Assembly (NCBI GenBank): GCA_026387775.1
Contig: JAPLLC010000183.1
Coordinates: forward strand, 1 to 37,747
Source: Candidatus Methylomirabilota bacterium
GTDB lineage: Bacteria; Methylomirabilota; Methylomirabilia; Methylomirabilales; 2-02-FULL-66-22
DNA length: 37,747 bases
Direction of reading: 5' to 3'
In this document: positions 14,552 through 22,293 of the stretch, in pieces
Layout: every line of letters begins with the position of its first letter
Numbering within the stretch: position 1 is the first letter of the stretch
Notes under the pieces: model-generated
The model's database searches: none
Seen by the model: only the letters and a program-made list of their open reading frames with translations
Told to the model about the DNA's origin: nothing
Translations under genes and position numbers: made by a program

Positions 14552-15088
14552 TTAGCCTGAGATAATTCCATTGCGCGATCCTTCCGCCACAAAGCTTTCC
14601 AATGCGGTTAGGTATTGGCGTGACAAGTCGATTACATCTTCATGTCCACTCCAGTCCCCGAACACGTAACGAATGTTTGTCTCAGCAATTTCCTCCTGCG
14701 GCTCATGTGGATGAGGTGCTTCCTTATGCTCTCGAATTTCCACGGTTCCATCTGATCTTTGGATTTCTATTCGAATCGACTCCGAAATACCGATATGAGC
14801 TGTGTCTGAAACTGCAATTTCTCTCGATAGTCTTACCGGCTCCGAATGAATATTTACGTCTCTTTTGTCTTTGAAGAATTTCAGCACCACATTACCGGAC
14901 ACCTTTTTCTCATACCACTGGCGTCCATCGAGTCTTGCTCCGGTTTCGTCGTATGCGTATTGGAGCACGGATCTCGCGGCAGAAAGAAACGCGCTTAGTT
15001 CGTATAGAAATGCATCTGGCGTATCCACCGATGCTTCCATTCGCTCTAGAAAGTAGTTTGCTTCTCTCAGTTTCTCACGTTCGTGCAC
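14552..15088 (-). CDS. Integron-cassette protein of unknown function (178 aa)
   Basis: Not recognised. The product is acidic and soluble, with no signal or membrane segment. Helical N-terminal half with L-S-A-F-L-S-A-A-R-S-V-L-Q-Y-A-Y and F-F-K-D-K-R-D-V-N-I-H, a layout seen in HEPN-like helical proteins (weak resemblance). The C-terminal half has R-I-E-I-Q-R-S-D-G-T-V-E-I-R strands and a final helix. ATG at 15088 follows ATAGGAAACTG and starts 19 bp from attC site 3's GTTATGC; its stop lies just before attC site 4. This one-gene, short-leader arrangement is that of a gene cassette. The gene is visibly more AT-rich than the hydrogenase genes, in keeping with transfer. Confidence 0.8.
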   Translation of the reverse strand: MHEREKLREANYFLERMEASVDTPDAFLYELSAFLSAARSVLQYAYDETGARLDGRQWYEKKVSGNVVLKFFKDKRDVNIHSEPVRLSREIAVSDTAHIGISESIRIEIQRSDGTVEIREHKEAPHPHEPQEEIAETNIRYVFGDWSGHEDVIDLSRQYLTALESFVAEGSRNGIISG

Positions 15089-15106
15089 ATCAGTTTCCTA
15101 TAGAAC

Positions 15107-15163
15107 GCATAACGCTCCGGTTCAGCGGCGGAGCGCAGCACCGTCCGCTGCAACCGGTTAGAC
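15107..15163 (-). other. attC-like site 3 (57 bp, minus orientation)
   Basis: Minus strand: GTCTAAC (perfect R''), GGTTGCAGCGG (L'' with extra G), CCGCTGAACC (L'), GTTATGC (R', one deviation from GTTRRRY). It is about 50 bp past the stop of the M-S gene and 19 bp before the 178-aa cassette gene. Confidence 0.85.
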
Positions 15164-15212
15164 GGCGCATTCTTTCGTTCGAACCGCCAGTGATATCTCC
15201 CGGCACGCTACG

Positions 15213-17697
15213 CTACTCGGCATCGGCGGGCCCGATGGAGGCCACGAGCATGCTGGCCTCGCCGCGCAATTTGATCCGCATTTCGATGATCCGCTTGCAG
15301 TCCGCCGATACCTGCGCGGCCCGTCTCTTGTCGCGAGGAATCGGAAGGGCTATCTCAAGGATTCGCTTCCCCAGAGTGTCAATGATGTCTTGCGTGAACT
15401 GCTTGGCCCTGACTTGAAGTCGTACAATCGGGGTGTTGAGCAGCGCGAATAACAGCCACGGGTCGATAACATCCTCTTTAACCACGCGAACACGGTAGAT
15501 GTGGCTTTGGAACAGCATTGGCAGGTCGGATTCCGTCACCATCGCCGAGGAGCCAATGAGATATGTGCCGTCCTTGACGACCAAAATATCCCCAGCCTGA
15601 ACGTCGATCTTGCTTTTCACGCTCTCGTAGATCACGTCGCTGACTCCGTGCTTGAAGTCCGCTTTGATCTCCCAGTTTGAAATGTCGGAAGTGCGAATGA
15701 ATGGGATCGAGCCGGTACCGTATGCCATCTTGCCGATCTCGATACCCGTCGCCAAAGAGACGGCGTGTTTCTTGACAAGTTCGCCGACGGTGACGAACTC
15801 GTATTCTTGGGATAAGCGCTTGATCTCCGCCTCTATTTCTGGGTTGTAGTAGCGAGGAACAAAGATGCTGTGAGCCACATTATCGCTGGGGAGAATAAAC
15901 CCCCGGTGGTCCTCTAAGAATTTCACGCCTTCCGCGTGCCACGCCGCATAACGCAGGGCGATCTCGGGCACTTCGTCCAGTAGTCGGCTCTCGCCAGATT
16001 CGTCCTTGCGATAGGTTGGGTTGCCGCGCGAATCATGCCCACACCATTTCGCCTCGCCCATAAAGATGTCAAAGCGCTTGTCAGGCTGCTTCTTCGTGCC
16101 GACCAGGATGCACACCTTGGTATGGGTCCCGCCCTTTCCGCTGGTCTTGAACAACGCTTCAGGCATGCTCGCGATTGCTGTGATCTGCAACCGCTGCGCA
16201 AGCCAAGAGATGATGAACTGATGAGAGGGGTTTCCGAAGATGCTCTCGGGGAGCACGATGCCTGTCTCGCAAGATCGACGTACGTTCCCATTGCTTCGCC
16301 GTCTTGTCGTACTTCCACTTGTAACCCAGGTCGAACTGAGACAGGATCGGCTCGCCTTTGACCACGATCTTCTTGCCAAAGGGGGGATTGGTAAACACCA
16401 CATCAAACCCGCCCGGCTTGACCTTTTGCTTCATCACATCGGGCCATGACGACAGCGGCGCCAGTGTGTTTTGACAGAACACCCCACCGCGCCCATCGCC
16501 GATGAGCGCCATGTACGCCTTGCAGACCTTCGACAAGAACTGGTCCTTGTCGATACCCCGGAAGCAGTCGGTGGCCACCTCGAACTCCCGTTTGGCCAAC
16601 TGGCGCTCGGACCAGCCCTTCCGTTTGGCCTCGTCGCGCAACTGCCCCCAGACGTGCGCCAGCGCTGTAATCAAAAAGCCGCCCGAGCCGCACGCCGGGT
16701 CGATGATCCGCTCACCCGGCTTGGGGTCCACGATCTTGACCATCATCTCCACGACGTTGCGGGGCGTGAAAAACTGCCCCTCCGAACCGCGCAGAGCCGG
16801 GCCTATGAACACCTCGAAGGCGTCGCCGATGGCGTCGCGGTCGGCCTCCATGATGGTGTAGTTCTGGAGTTCACCAACAACGTAAGTTAGGCTGTCGGGG
16901 TCGAGTTTAATCGTGTCGCTGGGCTCGAATACGTCACCGTAGGCCGCGTCCTTTACGCGCTCGAACATGGCATTGATACGCTTCTTGACTTCCTTGGGCG
17001 ATTCGTTTACGCCAGCGCGAAAAGAAACCGTGTCGTCGGGGTTCGTCTCCTGTTCGTCGAGAATCTTGCAGAACAAGACGTTGATGATCTCCTGGGCGAG
17101 CGCTTCGTCCCGCGTGATCCCGGTGGTCATACCGGCCAGGTGGTTCCGCAGATCGCGGAACACGGCCTTGAGGTTCGATGGCTTCTTGAGGTCCTTCCTC
17201 TTGTAGAGCCCGATGTCCTCGATCCGCTGGCCCTTGCGGGGGATGTTGGGAAGCGTCTCGTAGGTGCGCTTTCCACCCTTGTGGTGGACCTTATGGAGAT
17301 ATAGGTGCGCGTCGCCGTTGAACCACACGCCCACTTCGGCGGCGGACATGTCCATGTAGAGCCGTAGTTGGTGCTCGCCGTCCTTTCGCTCCTTCTTCTT
17401 GCACTCCACTACCATGAACAACTCGTCCTCAGTTCTTTTGGCCGAGTTGAACACGGCGATATCGACGGGGTAGGACTTCTCCTCGTCCGACGGGCGGATG
17501 CGGACCCGGTATTGGGGGCGGGTCTGAATCTGGCTCTTGGCGTACCCGTAGTCCTCTACCAATCGTCGGGTGAAGATCTGGACAGCTTCAACTTCTTCCG
17601 GGCCAGCTTTGACCCAGTGACCCGAGACGAAATCCTGGATCTGTCCTTCTCGGCCCTCGACTTCTTCCACCTTCTCGAACTTTGGTATCTTCGTCAT
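15213..17697 (-). pseudogene. Single-chain restriction-modification protein (nuclease + N6-adenine methylase + specificity domain), frameshifted
   Basis: Type IIG/type I-like fusion. Residues about 40-150 form an HsdR_N-type PD-(D/E)xK nuclease (V-D-I-A-V-F then V-V-E-C-K-K-K). About 180-430 is an HsdM-like methylase with motif I IDPACGSGGFLITAL and motif IV FTNPPFGKKI. After the break come I-V-L-P-E-S-I-F-G-N-P and the methylase tail, then a single HsdS-like target-recognition domain (V-T-V-G-E-L-V, F-I-R-T-S-D-I-S-N-W). Frame is lost at about 16258-16270. The upstream frame runs through W-E-R-T-S-I-L-R-D-R and the downstream frame resumes E-T-G-I-V-L-P, both reading the shared bases GCGAGACAGG. 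About 25-30 family-conserved residues appear missing between, so a deletion between short repeats is likely. It overlaps radC by ATGA. Confidence 0.75.
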
Positions 17698-18428
17698 GGA
17701 CTGTTCCTCGCATCAAGCTCTTTGGCGTATTGTTCAATCAGCCCTGCATCCGCGAAGCTGAATTTATTATTGTCTCCGATGATAATATGGTCGTGTACCT
17801 TCATGCCGATCAACAGACATGCAAAAACAAGATCCCGTGTAATCCTCTTGTCATTCTCGCTAGGCTCTACCACACCAGACGGGTGGTTATGAACGAAGAC
17901 GAGGGCTGCAGCAGAGTATCGGAGCGCGAGTTTGACGACTTCTCGCGGATAAATCTGGGCGGCCGTAAGCGATCCCTTGGTCACCTCCACGATTTTCAAG
18001 ATGTGGTTCTGCCCGTTTAATAGGACAATCTTGAAAACCTCCTGGTCTAGGTCACGCATCTCCTGATAGAGGAACTTCAGAACGTCGTCCGATGACTCGA
18101 CGTAGCGTCGGTTCTGGAAACCTTCAGCGAGATACCGCTTGCTCATCTCAATTACCGCCTTGAACTGAGCGATCTTGGCTTGACCGATGCCCAGTACGGT
18201 CTGCAATTCCTCTATCGGGGCCGCGTAGAGTCCTCGAAGTGAGCTGAAGCGGGAAAGTAGCTCCTGCGCCAGGTCAATAGCGCTTTTGCCCTTTACGCCT
18301 ATTCTAAGGAATATTGCCAGGAGTTCGGCATTTGTGAGCGATTCTGGGCCTTTCAAAAGTAACTTCTCTCGTGGGCGTTCTTCCGCCGGCCAGTTCGCTA
18401 TTGCCTGCGTGTACCTATTTTTTGGCAC
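17694..18428 (-). CDS. radC: RadC-family JAMM/MPN+ protein
   Basis: A 244-aa protein. N-terminal RadC helix-hairpin-helix region (P-R-E-K-L-L-x-K-G-P-E-S-L-T-N-A-E-L-L-A), then V-L-G-I-G-Q-A-K, and a C-terminal JAMM metal-binding domain with V-H-N-H-P-S-G near residue 190 followed by the P-S-x-x-D aspartate. E. coli RadC's old DNA-repair role is doubtful; family members are common in mobile and defence islands and their substrate is unknown. I use the GTG at 18428 (M-P-K-N-R-Y-T-Q); the frame is open further upstream but lacks family similarity there. Its stop overlaps the ATG of the restriction-modification gene by ATGA, so the two are one transcription unit within one cassette. Confidence 0.9.
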   Translation of the reverse strand: MPKNRYTQAIANWPAEERPREKLLLKGPESLTNAELLAIFLRIGVKGKSAIDLAQELLSRFSSLRGLYAAPIEELQTVLGIGQAKIAQFKAVIEMSKRYLAEGFQNRRYVESSDDVLKFLYQEMRDLDQEVFKIVLLNGQNHILKIVEVTKGSLTAAQIYPREVVKLALRYSAAALVFVHNHPSGVVEPSENDKRITRDLVFACLLIGMKVHDHIIIGDNNKFSFADAGLIEQYAKELDARNSP

Positions 18429-18532
18429 GGGTGTCTCTCGTGGGCCTTCAAGTTGACTACATATACTCCGTCCCGTGGCGGCTCTACGCAAGCCTGTGAC
18501 TATGCTGCGCAATGCACGAGTTACTCATGATC

Positions 18533-18605
18533 GTCAACGCGCAGCTTCACCCGTGGCGCGCGCTGGACTCACTTCGCGACCGCCGGTGGGTGCAAGCGGT
18601 TAGAC
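18533..18605 (-). other. attC-like site 2 (73 bp, minus orientation)
   Basis: Minus strand: GTCTAAC (perfect R''), GCTTGCACCC (L'' with extra G), GGGTGAAGC (L'), GTTGACG (weak R'). The TAA stop of the NERD gene is inside R''. The cassette that follows, up to site 3, is about 3.4 kb and holds radC plus the restriction-modification gene. Confidence 0.75.
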
Positions 18606-19277
18606 CCCTCTGACGTATTTGCATTGTGGGTATTTGCTACACCCCAGGAATGCTTGTCCAGCGGATCTCCCTTTTTTTGCTGTCCGTTGAACAAGGTTCG
18701 CGCCACACCGGGGACATTGAGTTGCGGACTCATGGCGTGCCCGGAGTGAGTCCATATGATCAGTTTTGGAAATTGTGGATGATTCTTTCAGCGTGCGCAA
18801 CGTGTCAGTAGCTCGTTGCACCTTTTCCTCAGTGAGGCAGCGTTCTCGGAACTCCTTGATGAAACCCGAAAGACCACGGGTCAGGACATTGTCGGGCATT
18901 TGCGTTTTGAACTCGCACTCTCCGATAAAGAACACAACCGAATGCAACAGGCGAGTGTCGAGATGAAGGTACTCGGAAAGACACTTTGTGTGTCGGTAGT
19001 TCTGTTTCAAGGGGTTTTGAAAATGATACTTGTTTCCATGCAAGATCTGAGTCCATCGATCCTGGTCAGGTGCACCAAATATCCAACCGTTGATGTTCTT
19101 CGTTTCGATCACGAAAATGCCAAAGACCGAAACAAGTACGTGGTCGATCTGGGTCGTGCCACTGGGAGCGGGGATTATGACGTTGTCGATTCTTCGATAA
19201 ACCGTCTCATCCAGAGAAAGGCACATCCCAAATGTGGTCATCTTCTCGCCGAACCAGCCTTTTATACTACTGAACAT
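18600..19277 (-). CDS. NERD-domain (nuclease-related) protein with C4 zinc finger
   Basis: A 225-aa protein. Residues 20-130 match the NERD pattern: T-T-Q-I-D-H-V-L-V-S-V-F-G-I-F-V-I-E-T-K, with the Asp and the E-T-K lysine corresponding to a PD-(D/E)xK-like core, then G-W-I-F-G and W-T-Q. The C-terminus has a topoisomerase-type C4 finger (C-P-R-C-G-A-N-L-V then F-L-G-C-S-K-Y-P-Q-C). NERD plus topoisomerase finger is a known pairing, thought to act on DNA; the biological role is not known. ATG at 19277 lies only four bases from R' of attC site 1, and the stop is inside attC site 2, so it is a perfect one-gene cassette. AT-richer than the window average. Confidence 0.85.
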   Translation of the reverse strand: MFSSIKGWFGEKMTTFGMCLSLDETVYRRIDNVIIPAPSGTTQIDHVLVSVFGIFVIETKNINGWIFGAPDQDRWTQILHGNKYHFQNPLKQNYRHTKCLSEYLHLDTRLLHSVVFFIGECEFKTQMPDNVLTRGLSGFIKEFRERCLTEEKVQRATDTLRTLKESSTISKTDHMDSLRARHESATQCPRCGANLVQRTAKKGRSAGQAFLGCSKYPQCKYVRGV

Positions 19278-19281
19278 CTTG

Positions 19282-19351
19282 GTCTAACGGTCGCGCTCAG
19301 CGGCCGGGGCGAGTAACGCGAGCCGCGGACCGCTGAAGCGCGGAGTTCGGC
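19282..19351 (-). other. attC-like site 1 (70 bp, minus orientation)
   Basis: Minus strand: GCCGAAC (R''), GCTTCAGCGG (L'' with an extra T), CCGCTGAGC (L'), GTTAGAC (R', perfect GTTRRRY). It lies between the small zinc-finger gene and the NERD gene. Confidence 0.8.
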
Positions 19352-19427
19352 GCCCTGTCGAGGTGACGGCAAGCGCAGCCCTCAGGCTTCCTCGCCAAGC
19401 ATCATGCCCGAGCATTGCGTGCCCTTG

Positions 19428-19646
19428 CTAGTTTGCGTGAGTGACGAGCTTTTGCTTGCCGCACTTGGAGCATACACCCTTCGCCCGGGTGAAGTCCTTC
19501 GTCTGACTCAGCCCGGCGGTCGCATTGCGCGCCATGACCCGGTTGCTTCCTGAGCCGAGCCGCAGTCTTTTGGCGATGCAGTCGTCACACATCGCCTGGG
19601 GCTTGACCGATCGGACGAACGCCGCCACGGTCGCCTCTACTGTCAT
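19428..19646 (-). CDS. Small zinc-finger-like cassette protein (72 aa)
   Basis: Family not recognised. From ATG 19646 (eight bases after GAGG) it gives 72 aa with two Cys pairs: C-D-D-C near residue 20 and C-S-K-C-G near residue 58, separated by a basic segment (R-L-R-L-G-S-G-S-N-R-V-M-A-R-N). It is probably a single zinc ribbon. The frame is open for 16 more codons upstream but without a better ribosome site. First gene of the array, followed about 75 bp later by attC site 1. Confidence 0.65.
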   Translation of the reverse strand: MTVEATVAAFVRSVKPQAMCDDCIAKRLRLGSGSNRVMARNATAGLSQTKDFTRAKGVCSKCGKQKLVTHAN

Positions 19647-20175
19647 CGGTGCGTCCTCTGTCTTACGTTGCGAGGAGGTCGGGGCCTCCGACACGCGATT
19701 CTACCGGTTGTAGCCCTCCGTTCACTTGGTGCCACCGCTGTGCGCTGAACATAGTATTATGCCTATTCGTCACGACACCGCTTGACAGGCCGTATTTCCG
19801 GTGAGAGCGTGACGCGTAGCATGCGAGTGGAGGAGGGATGATATGCCTCAAACGGCTCGACCGGGGGGTGGCGCCGCTGGACCCGCAGCCGCGGTGGCCC
19901 GAGGGATAGATTGCGGTGCTTCGGGAGACGGGGGTGCAGGAGAAAACCATCCCGTCCGGGGGATTGCGTTGGCATCGCGGCCCGATGACGCTGTGCCGAT
20001 AAGCCCTTCACCGTCGCCTCCCCCTCAGAGTGCCCGGCCCATGACAGACTTGGGCAACTCCTCGCATGCGCATGCAACCTATACTCTGCGGCACGCGAAA
20101 GACAAGCAAAATCCTGAGGTGATGTTGCGCAAAGGGGAATACGATGCAGGGGTGGAATTGCTGGAGCGCCCGCGC
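19647..20175. other. Gap between cassette array and hydrogenase operon; possible integrase remains
   Basis: No intact gene. In a functional integron the integrase would lie here, divergent (plus strand) from the array. A plus-strand stretch from 19842 (good GAGGAGGGATG ribosome-like site) reads L-D-P-Q-P-R-W-P-E-G, one TAG, then I-A-V-L-R-E-T-G-V-Q-E-K-T-I-P, faintly like N-terminal SAM-like parts of tyrosine recombinases. At about 20081-20160 Y-T-L-R-H-A-K and G-E-Y-D-A-G-V-E-L-L-E recall the LRH and G-Y-D-x-x-x-V-Q-E-L-L-G-H block. The catalytic body would be missing. This is a weak, testable suggestion only. A TATA-like CATAATAC stands near 19752-19759 on the minus strand. Confidence 0.25.
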
Positions 20176-20712
20176 CTAAACCCGCTCCTGCTTCTGATAG
20201 ACCACCATCTCGCCCTCGGTGCGGAGGTCCTCCGGATGGTAGCGGGGAATGGGGAACTCCAGTTGCTTGAGTTTCACGGGGGAGACCTTCTTGTCCACCA
20301 GGCCGACGGCAACCGCGATGCCGTACAAGATGGCCTCGGGGCGGGGTGGGCAGCCGGGGATGTAGAAGTTGACGGGGACCACCTTCTCCACGGGTCCCAG
20401 AACGCTGTAGGTGTCGTACCAGAGACCGCCGCCGCAGGCGCAGGAGCCGATGGCGAAGACGAGCTTGGGCGCCGCCATGGCGTCATAGGCGCGACGCAGG
20501 GCCTTGGCGGTGGAGCGCATGGCGGGCCCCTGGCACAGCATCACGTCCGCGTGGCGGGGGGAACCGACCAGCCGGATACCGAAGCGCTCCACGTCATAGT
20601 ACGGCGTGAGGACGTTCAGCACTTCGATGTCGCAGCCGTTACACCCGCCGCTGTTGGCGTGGTAGACCCAGAGCGACCGCGGAAACATCTTGCGACACAG
20701 CTCTCTCAGCAC
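20176..20712 (-). CDS. hyfI: Group 4 [NiFe] hydrogenase small subunit (HycG/HyfI/NuoB-like)
   Basis: Carries the proximal [4Fe-4S] cluster that passes electrons between the NiFe site and the ferredoxin subunit. The product is about 178 aa. Cluster ligands are visible in S-G-G-C-N-G-C-D near residue 22, G-S-C-A-C-G-G-G near residue 90 and P-G-C-P-P-R-P near residue 121, the NuoB-family pattern. I start at the GTG at 20712, which has GGGAGG six bases upstream; the open frame continues to a TTG at 20736 inside the palindromic repeat. Last gene of the long operon; stop codon TAG. It acts at the cytoplasmic face of the membrane complex with hyfG, hyfH, hyfC and hyfB. Confidence 0.93.
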   Translation of the reverse strand: MLRELCRKMFPRSLWVYHANSGGCNGCDIEVLNVLTPYYDVERFGIRLVGSPRHADVMLCQGPAMRSTAKALRRAYDAMAAPKLVFAIGSCACGGGLWYDTYSVLGPVEKVVPVNFYIPGCPPRPEAILYGIAVAVGLVDKKVSPVKLKQLEFPIPRYHPEDLRTEGEMVVYQKQERV

Positions 20713-20734
20713 GGCCTGCCTCCCTGTTAGCCCC

Positions 20735-20856
20735 AATGCTGTTCACTTAGGCCGTCAGCCGGGTGAAATCCCCCCTCGCCCCCCTTTCGCAAAGGGGGGT
20801 TGGGAGGGATTTGCTCGGACGCTCTCGTCAGTACTCGACGCTATGTGAACAGTATT
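20735..20856. repeat. 122-bp palindromic element between hyfH and hyfI
   Basis: Outer arms AATGCTGTTCACTTAG (20735-20750) and CTATGTGAACAGTATT (20841-20856) are inverted repeats with two mismatches. The core, 20766-20787 with 20791-20812, is a C-rich/G-rich hairpin with a CGC loop and about four mismatches in 22. The nested symmetry, lack of coding capacity and position inside an otherwise tightly packed operon mark it as a MITE/REP-type insertion. The transcript would fold into a strong hairpin and could uncouple hyfI expression. Confidence 0.75.
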
Positions 20857-20860
20857 CCTA

Positions 20861-21385
20861 TTAGCCCAGTTCGATCTCGATGTCCCGCACCGTCGGCTCG
20901 CGGTCCAGATATGCCTTGGCGTCGTACACCCAGCGCTCCTGCTCCAACAGGTCCAGACGGTAGCCCTTCATCATCAGCTGCTCCATCGGACCGGGCTCCT
21001 TGAAGCAGCGCCCGCAGCGCTGGCAGGTGCCCATGAACAGCTCCAACCGCTGCTGCATATCCCCGATGTCGTTGGTCGCGTTCTCGAACTCGGTGCTCAT
21101 GGTGATGGCCTTCTCGGGACATACGTCCGCGCAGCGGCCGCAGTAGGTGCAGCGGCGGCCGACGTACTGGATGATCCGGATCTCCTGGCAGATGTCGTGG
21201 ACGAGGATCTCCCGGGCCGGACAGTTGTTGGCGCAGCCCGCGCACCCGATGCACTTGGCGATGTTGAAGATCGGGCGTCCGCGGAAGCCTGCCGGCGGGG
21301 CGGACGGCTGGTGCGGATACGGCAGGGTAACGCGTCCGGCCTGCAAGCAGATCACGGCCTCTTTCAGCTTACTTCGGAGCGACAT
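20861..21385 (-). CDS. hyfH: Group 4 hydrogenase polyferredoxin subunit (HycF/HyfH/NuoI-like)
   Basis: Peripheral electron-transfer subunit of 174 aa. Two [4Fe-4S] motifs: C-I-G-C-A-G-C-A-N-N-C-P near residue 45 and C-T-Y-C-G-R-C-A-D-V-C-P near residue 84. There is an extra C-Q-R-C-G-R-C near residue 125 that could hold another metal site. The N-terminal L-P-Y-P-x-x-P segment and R-G-R-P are typical of HycF/NuoI. I take the ATG at 21385, preceded by a GGGGGCAGG stretch; the ATG at 21400 has its GAGGG directly abutting. The gene is 18 bp after hyfC and separated from hyfI by the palindromic element. Confidence 0.92.
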   Translation of the reverse strand: MSLRSKLKEAVICLQAGRVTLPYPHQPSAPPAGFRGRPIFNIAKCIGCAGCANNCPAREILVHDICQEIRIIQYVGRRCTYCGRCADVCPEKAITMSTEFENATNDIGDMQQRLELFMGTCQRCGRCFKEPGPMEQLMMKGYRLDLLEQERWVYDAKAYLDREPTVRDIEIELG

Positions 21386-21403
21386 GTCGCCTGCCCCCAT
21401 CCC

Positions 21404-22281
21404 TCAATAGCCATACAGCGCCAGAAGCAAGGCCACCAGCGAGAGTCCCAGGAGTCCCCCGTAATACCGGATGGCCTGATCGATCCGGTACCGGGCATGC
21501 GTGGCGGCCACCAAGGTCACCACCAGGACGAGCAGAAGCAGTTTTGCGAGGAGGGCAAACAGATTCAGTGGTGCCGGCAGGCCGCTCCCCCACGGGGCGA
21601 AGATCGAGACCAGCAGCGATCCGTAGACCATCAGCTTGGCCATGTGGGTGAACTTGAAGAGGGCCAGTTTCGGGCCGGAGTACTCCACCATGGAGCCTTC
21701 CATCAGCTCTGTTTCTGCCTCGGCAATGTCGAAGGGCAGTCGCCCGATGAGGGCCTGGAAAGCGAAAATCGCGACACCGAGCATCAGGATTCCCGCCAGC
21801 GGGAGACCGGCCTGGACGTAGGCTGATCCGTTGAGGACCGCATCCGGAGCGGCTCCAGCGTCATGAGGGACATCATCTCGCGGCTCATCCCCACGAGGGA
21901 ATAGGTCGAGCCGGCGGCAAGGCCGGCCAACATGGTCGAGACACCACAGAGAGTGAGGAGGGAGATCAGAAGATAGGCGTCGGCCGCTCCCGCCAAGGGC
22001 GGACTCGTCCCCATGGGAACCAGGACGGCCAAGGTCAGGATGGCCGCCAGGGAGAGCCAGGAGGCGAACCGCTGCATGGCGGGACTCTCGCCGGACTCGA
22101 TGTCCTCCTTGCCCAAGAGCTTCAGGAGGTCATAGTACGGCTGCCAGATCGGCGGCCCCTGGCGCGATTGCACCTTGGCCGTCACCTTGCGCAGGATCCC
22201 TTCAAAGAGGGGCGCCAGCGCCAGGACCAGAACGATGTTCATGCCCCCGGAGAGGAACCGGACCGCCAGGCTAGTCTCCAT
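21404..22281 (-). pseudogene. hyfC: Group 4 hydrogenase NuoH-like membrane subunit (HycD/HyfC), frame broken
   Basis: Membrane subunit linking the hydrogenase module to the ion-pumping arm. The start at 22281 gives 145 good residues (cytoplasmic loop K-V-Q-S-R-Q-G-P-P-I-W-Q-P-Y-Y-D-L-L-K-L with the conserved Q-x-R-x-G-P-P motif; several TM helices; S-R-E-M-M-S-L-M-T-L-E-P-L). At about 21846 the frame changes. The remainder, D-A-V-L-N-G-S-A, L-M-L-G-V-A-I-F, F-D-I-A-E-A-E-T-E-L-M-E-G and on to 21404, is intact in a second frame. The sum is about 292 aa against 305-320 in the family. The helix normally following E-P-L appears missing, so a 3n+1 deletion of a few tens of bases is more likely than a single-base slip. 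Real mutation or assembly error. Confidence 0.85.
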
Positions 22282-22293
22282 CGCCGTGCATCC

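Noticed and set aside
12964-19351. CRISPR array
   Set aside because: The repeated units are attC-type palindromes of unequal length and sequence separated by genes; no short regular repeats with spacers occur anywhere in the window.
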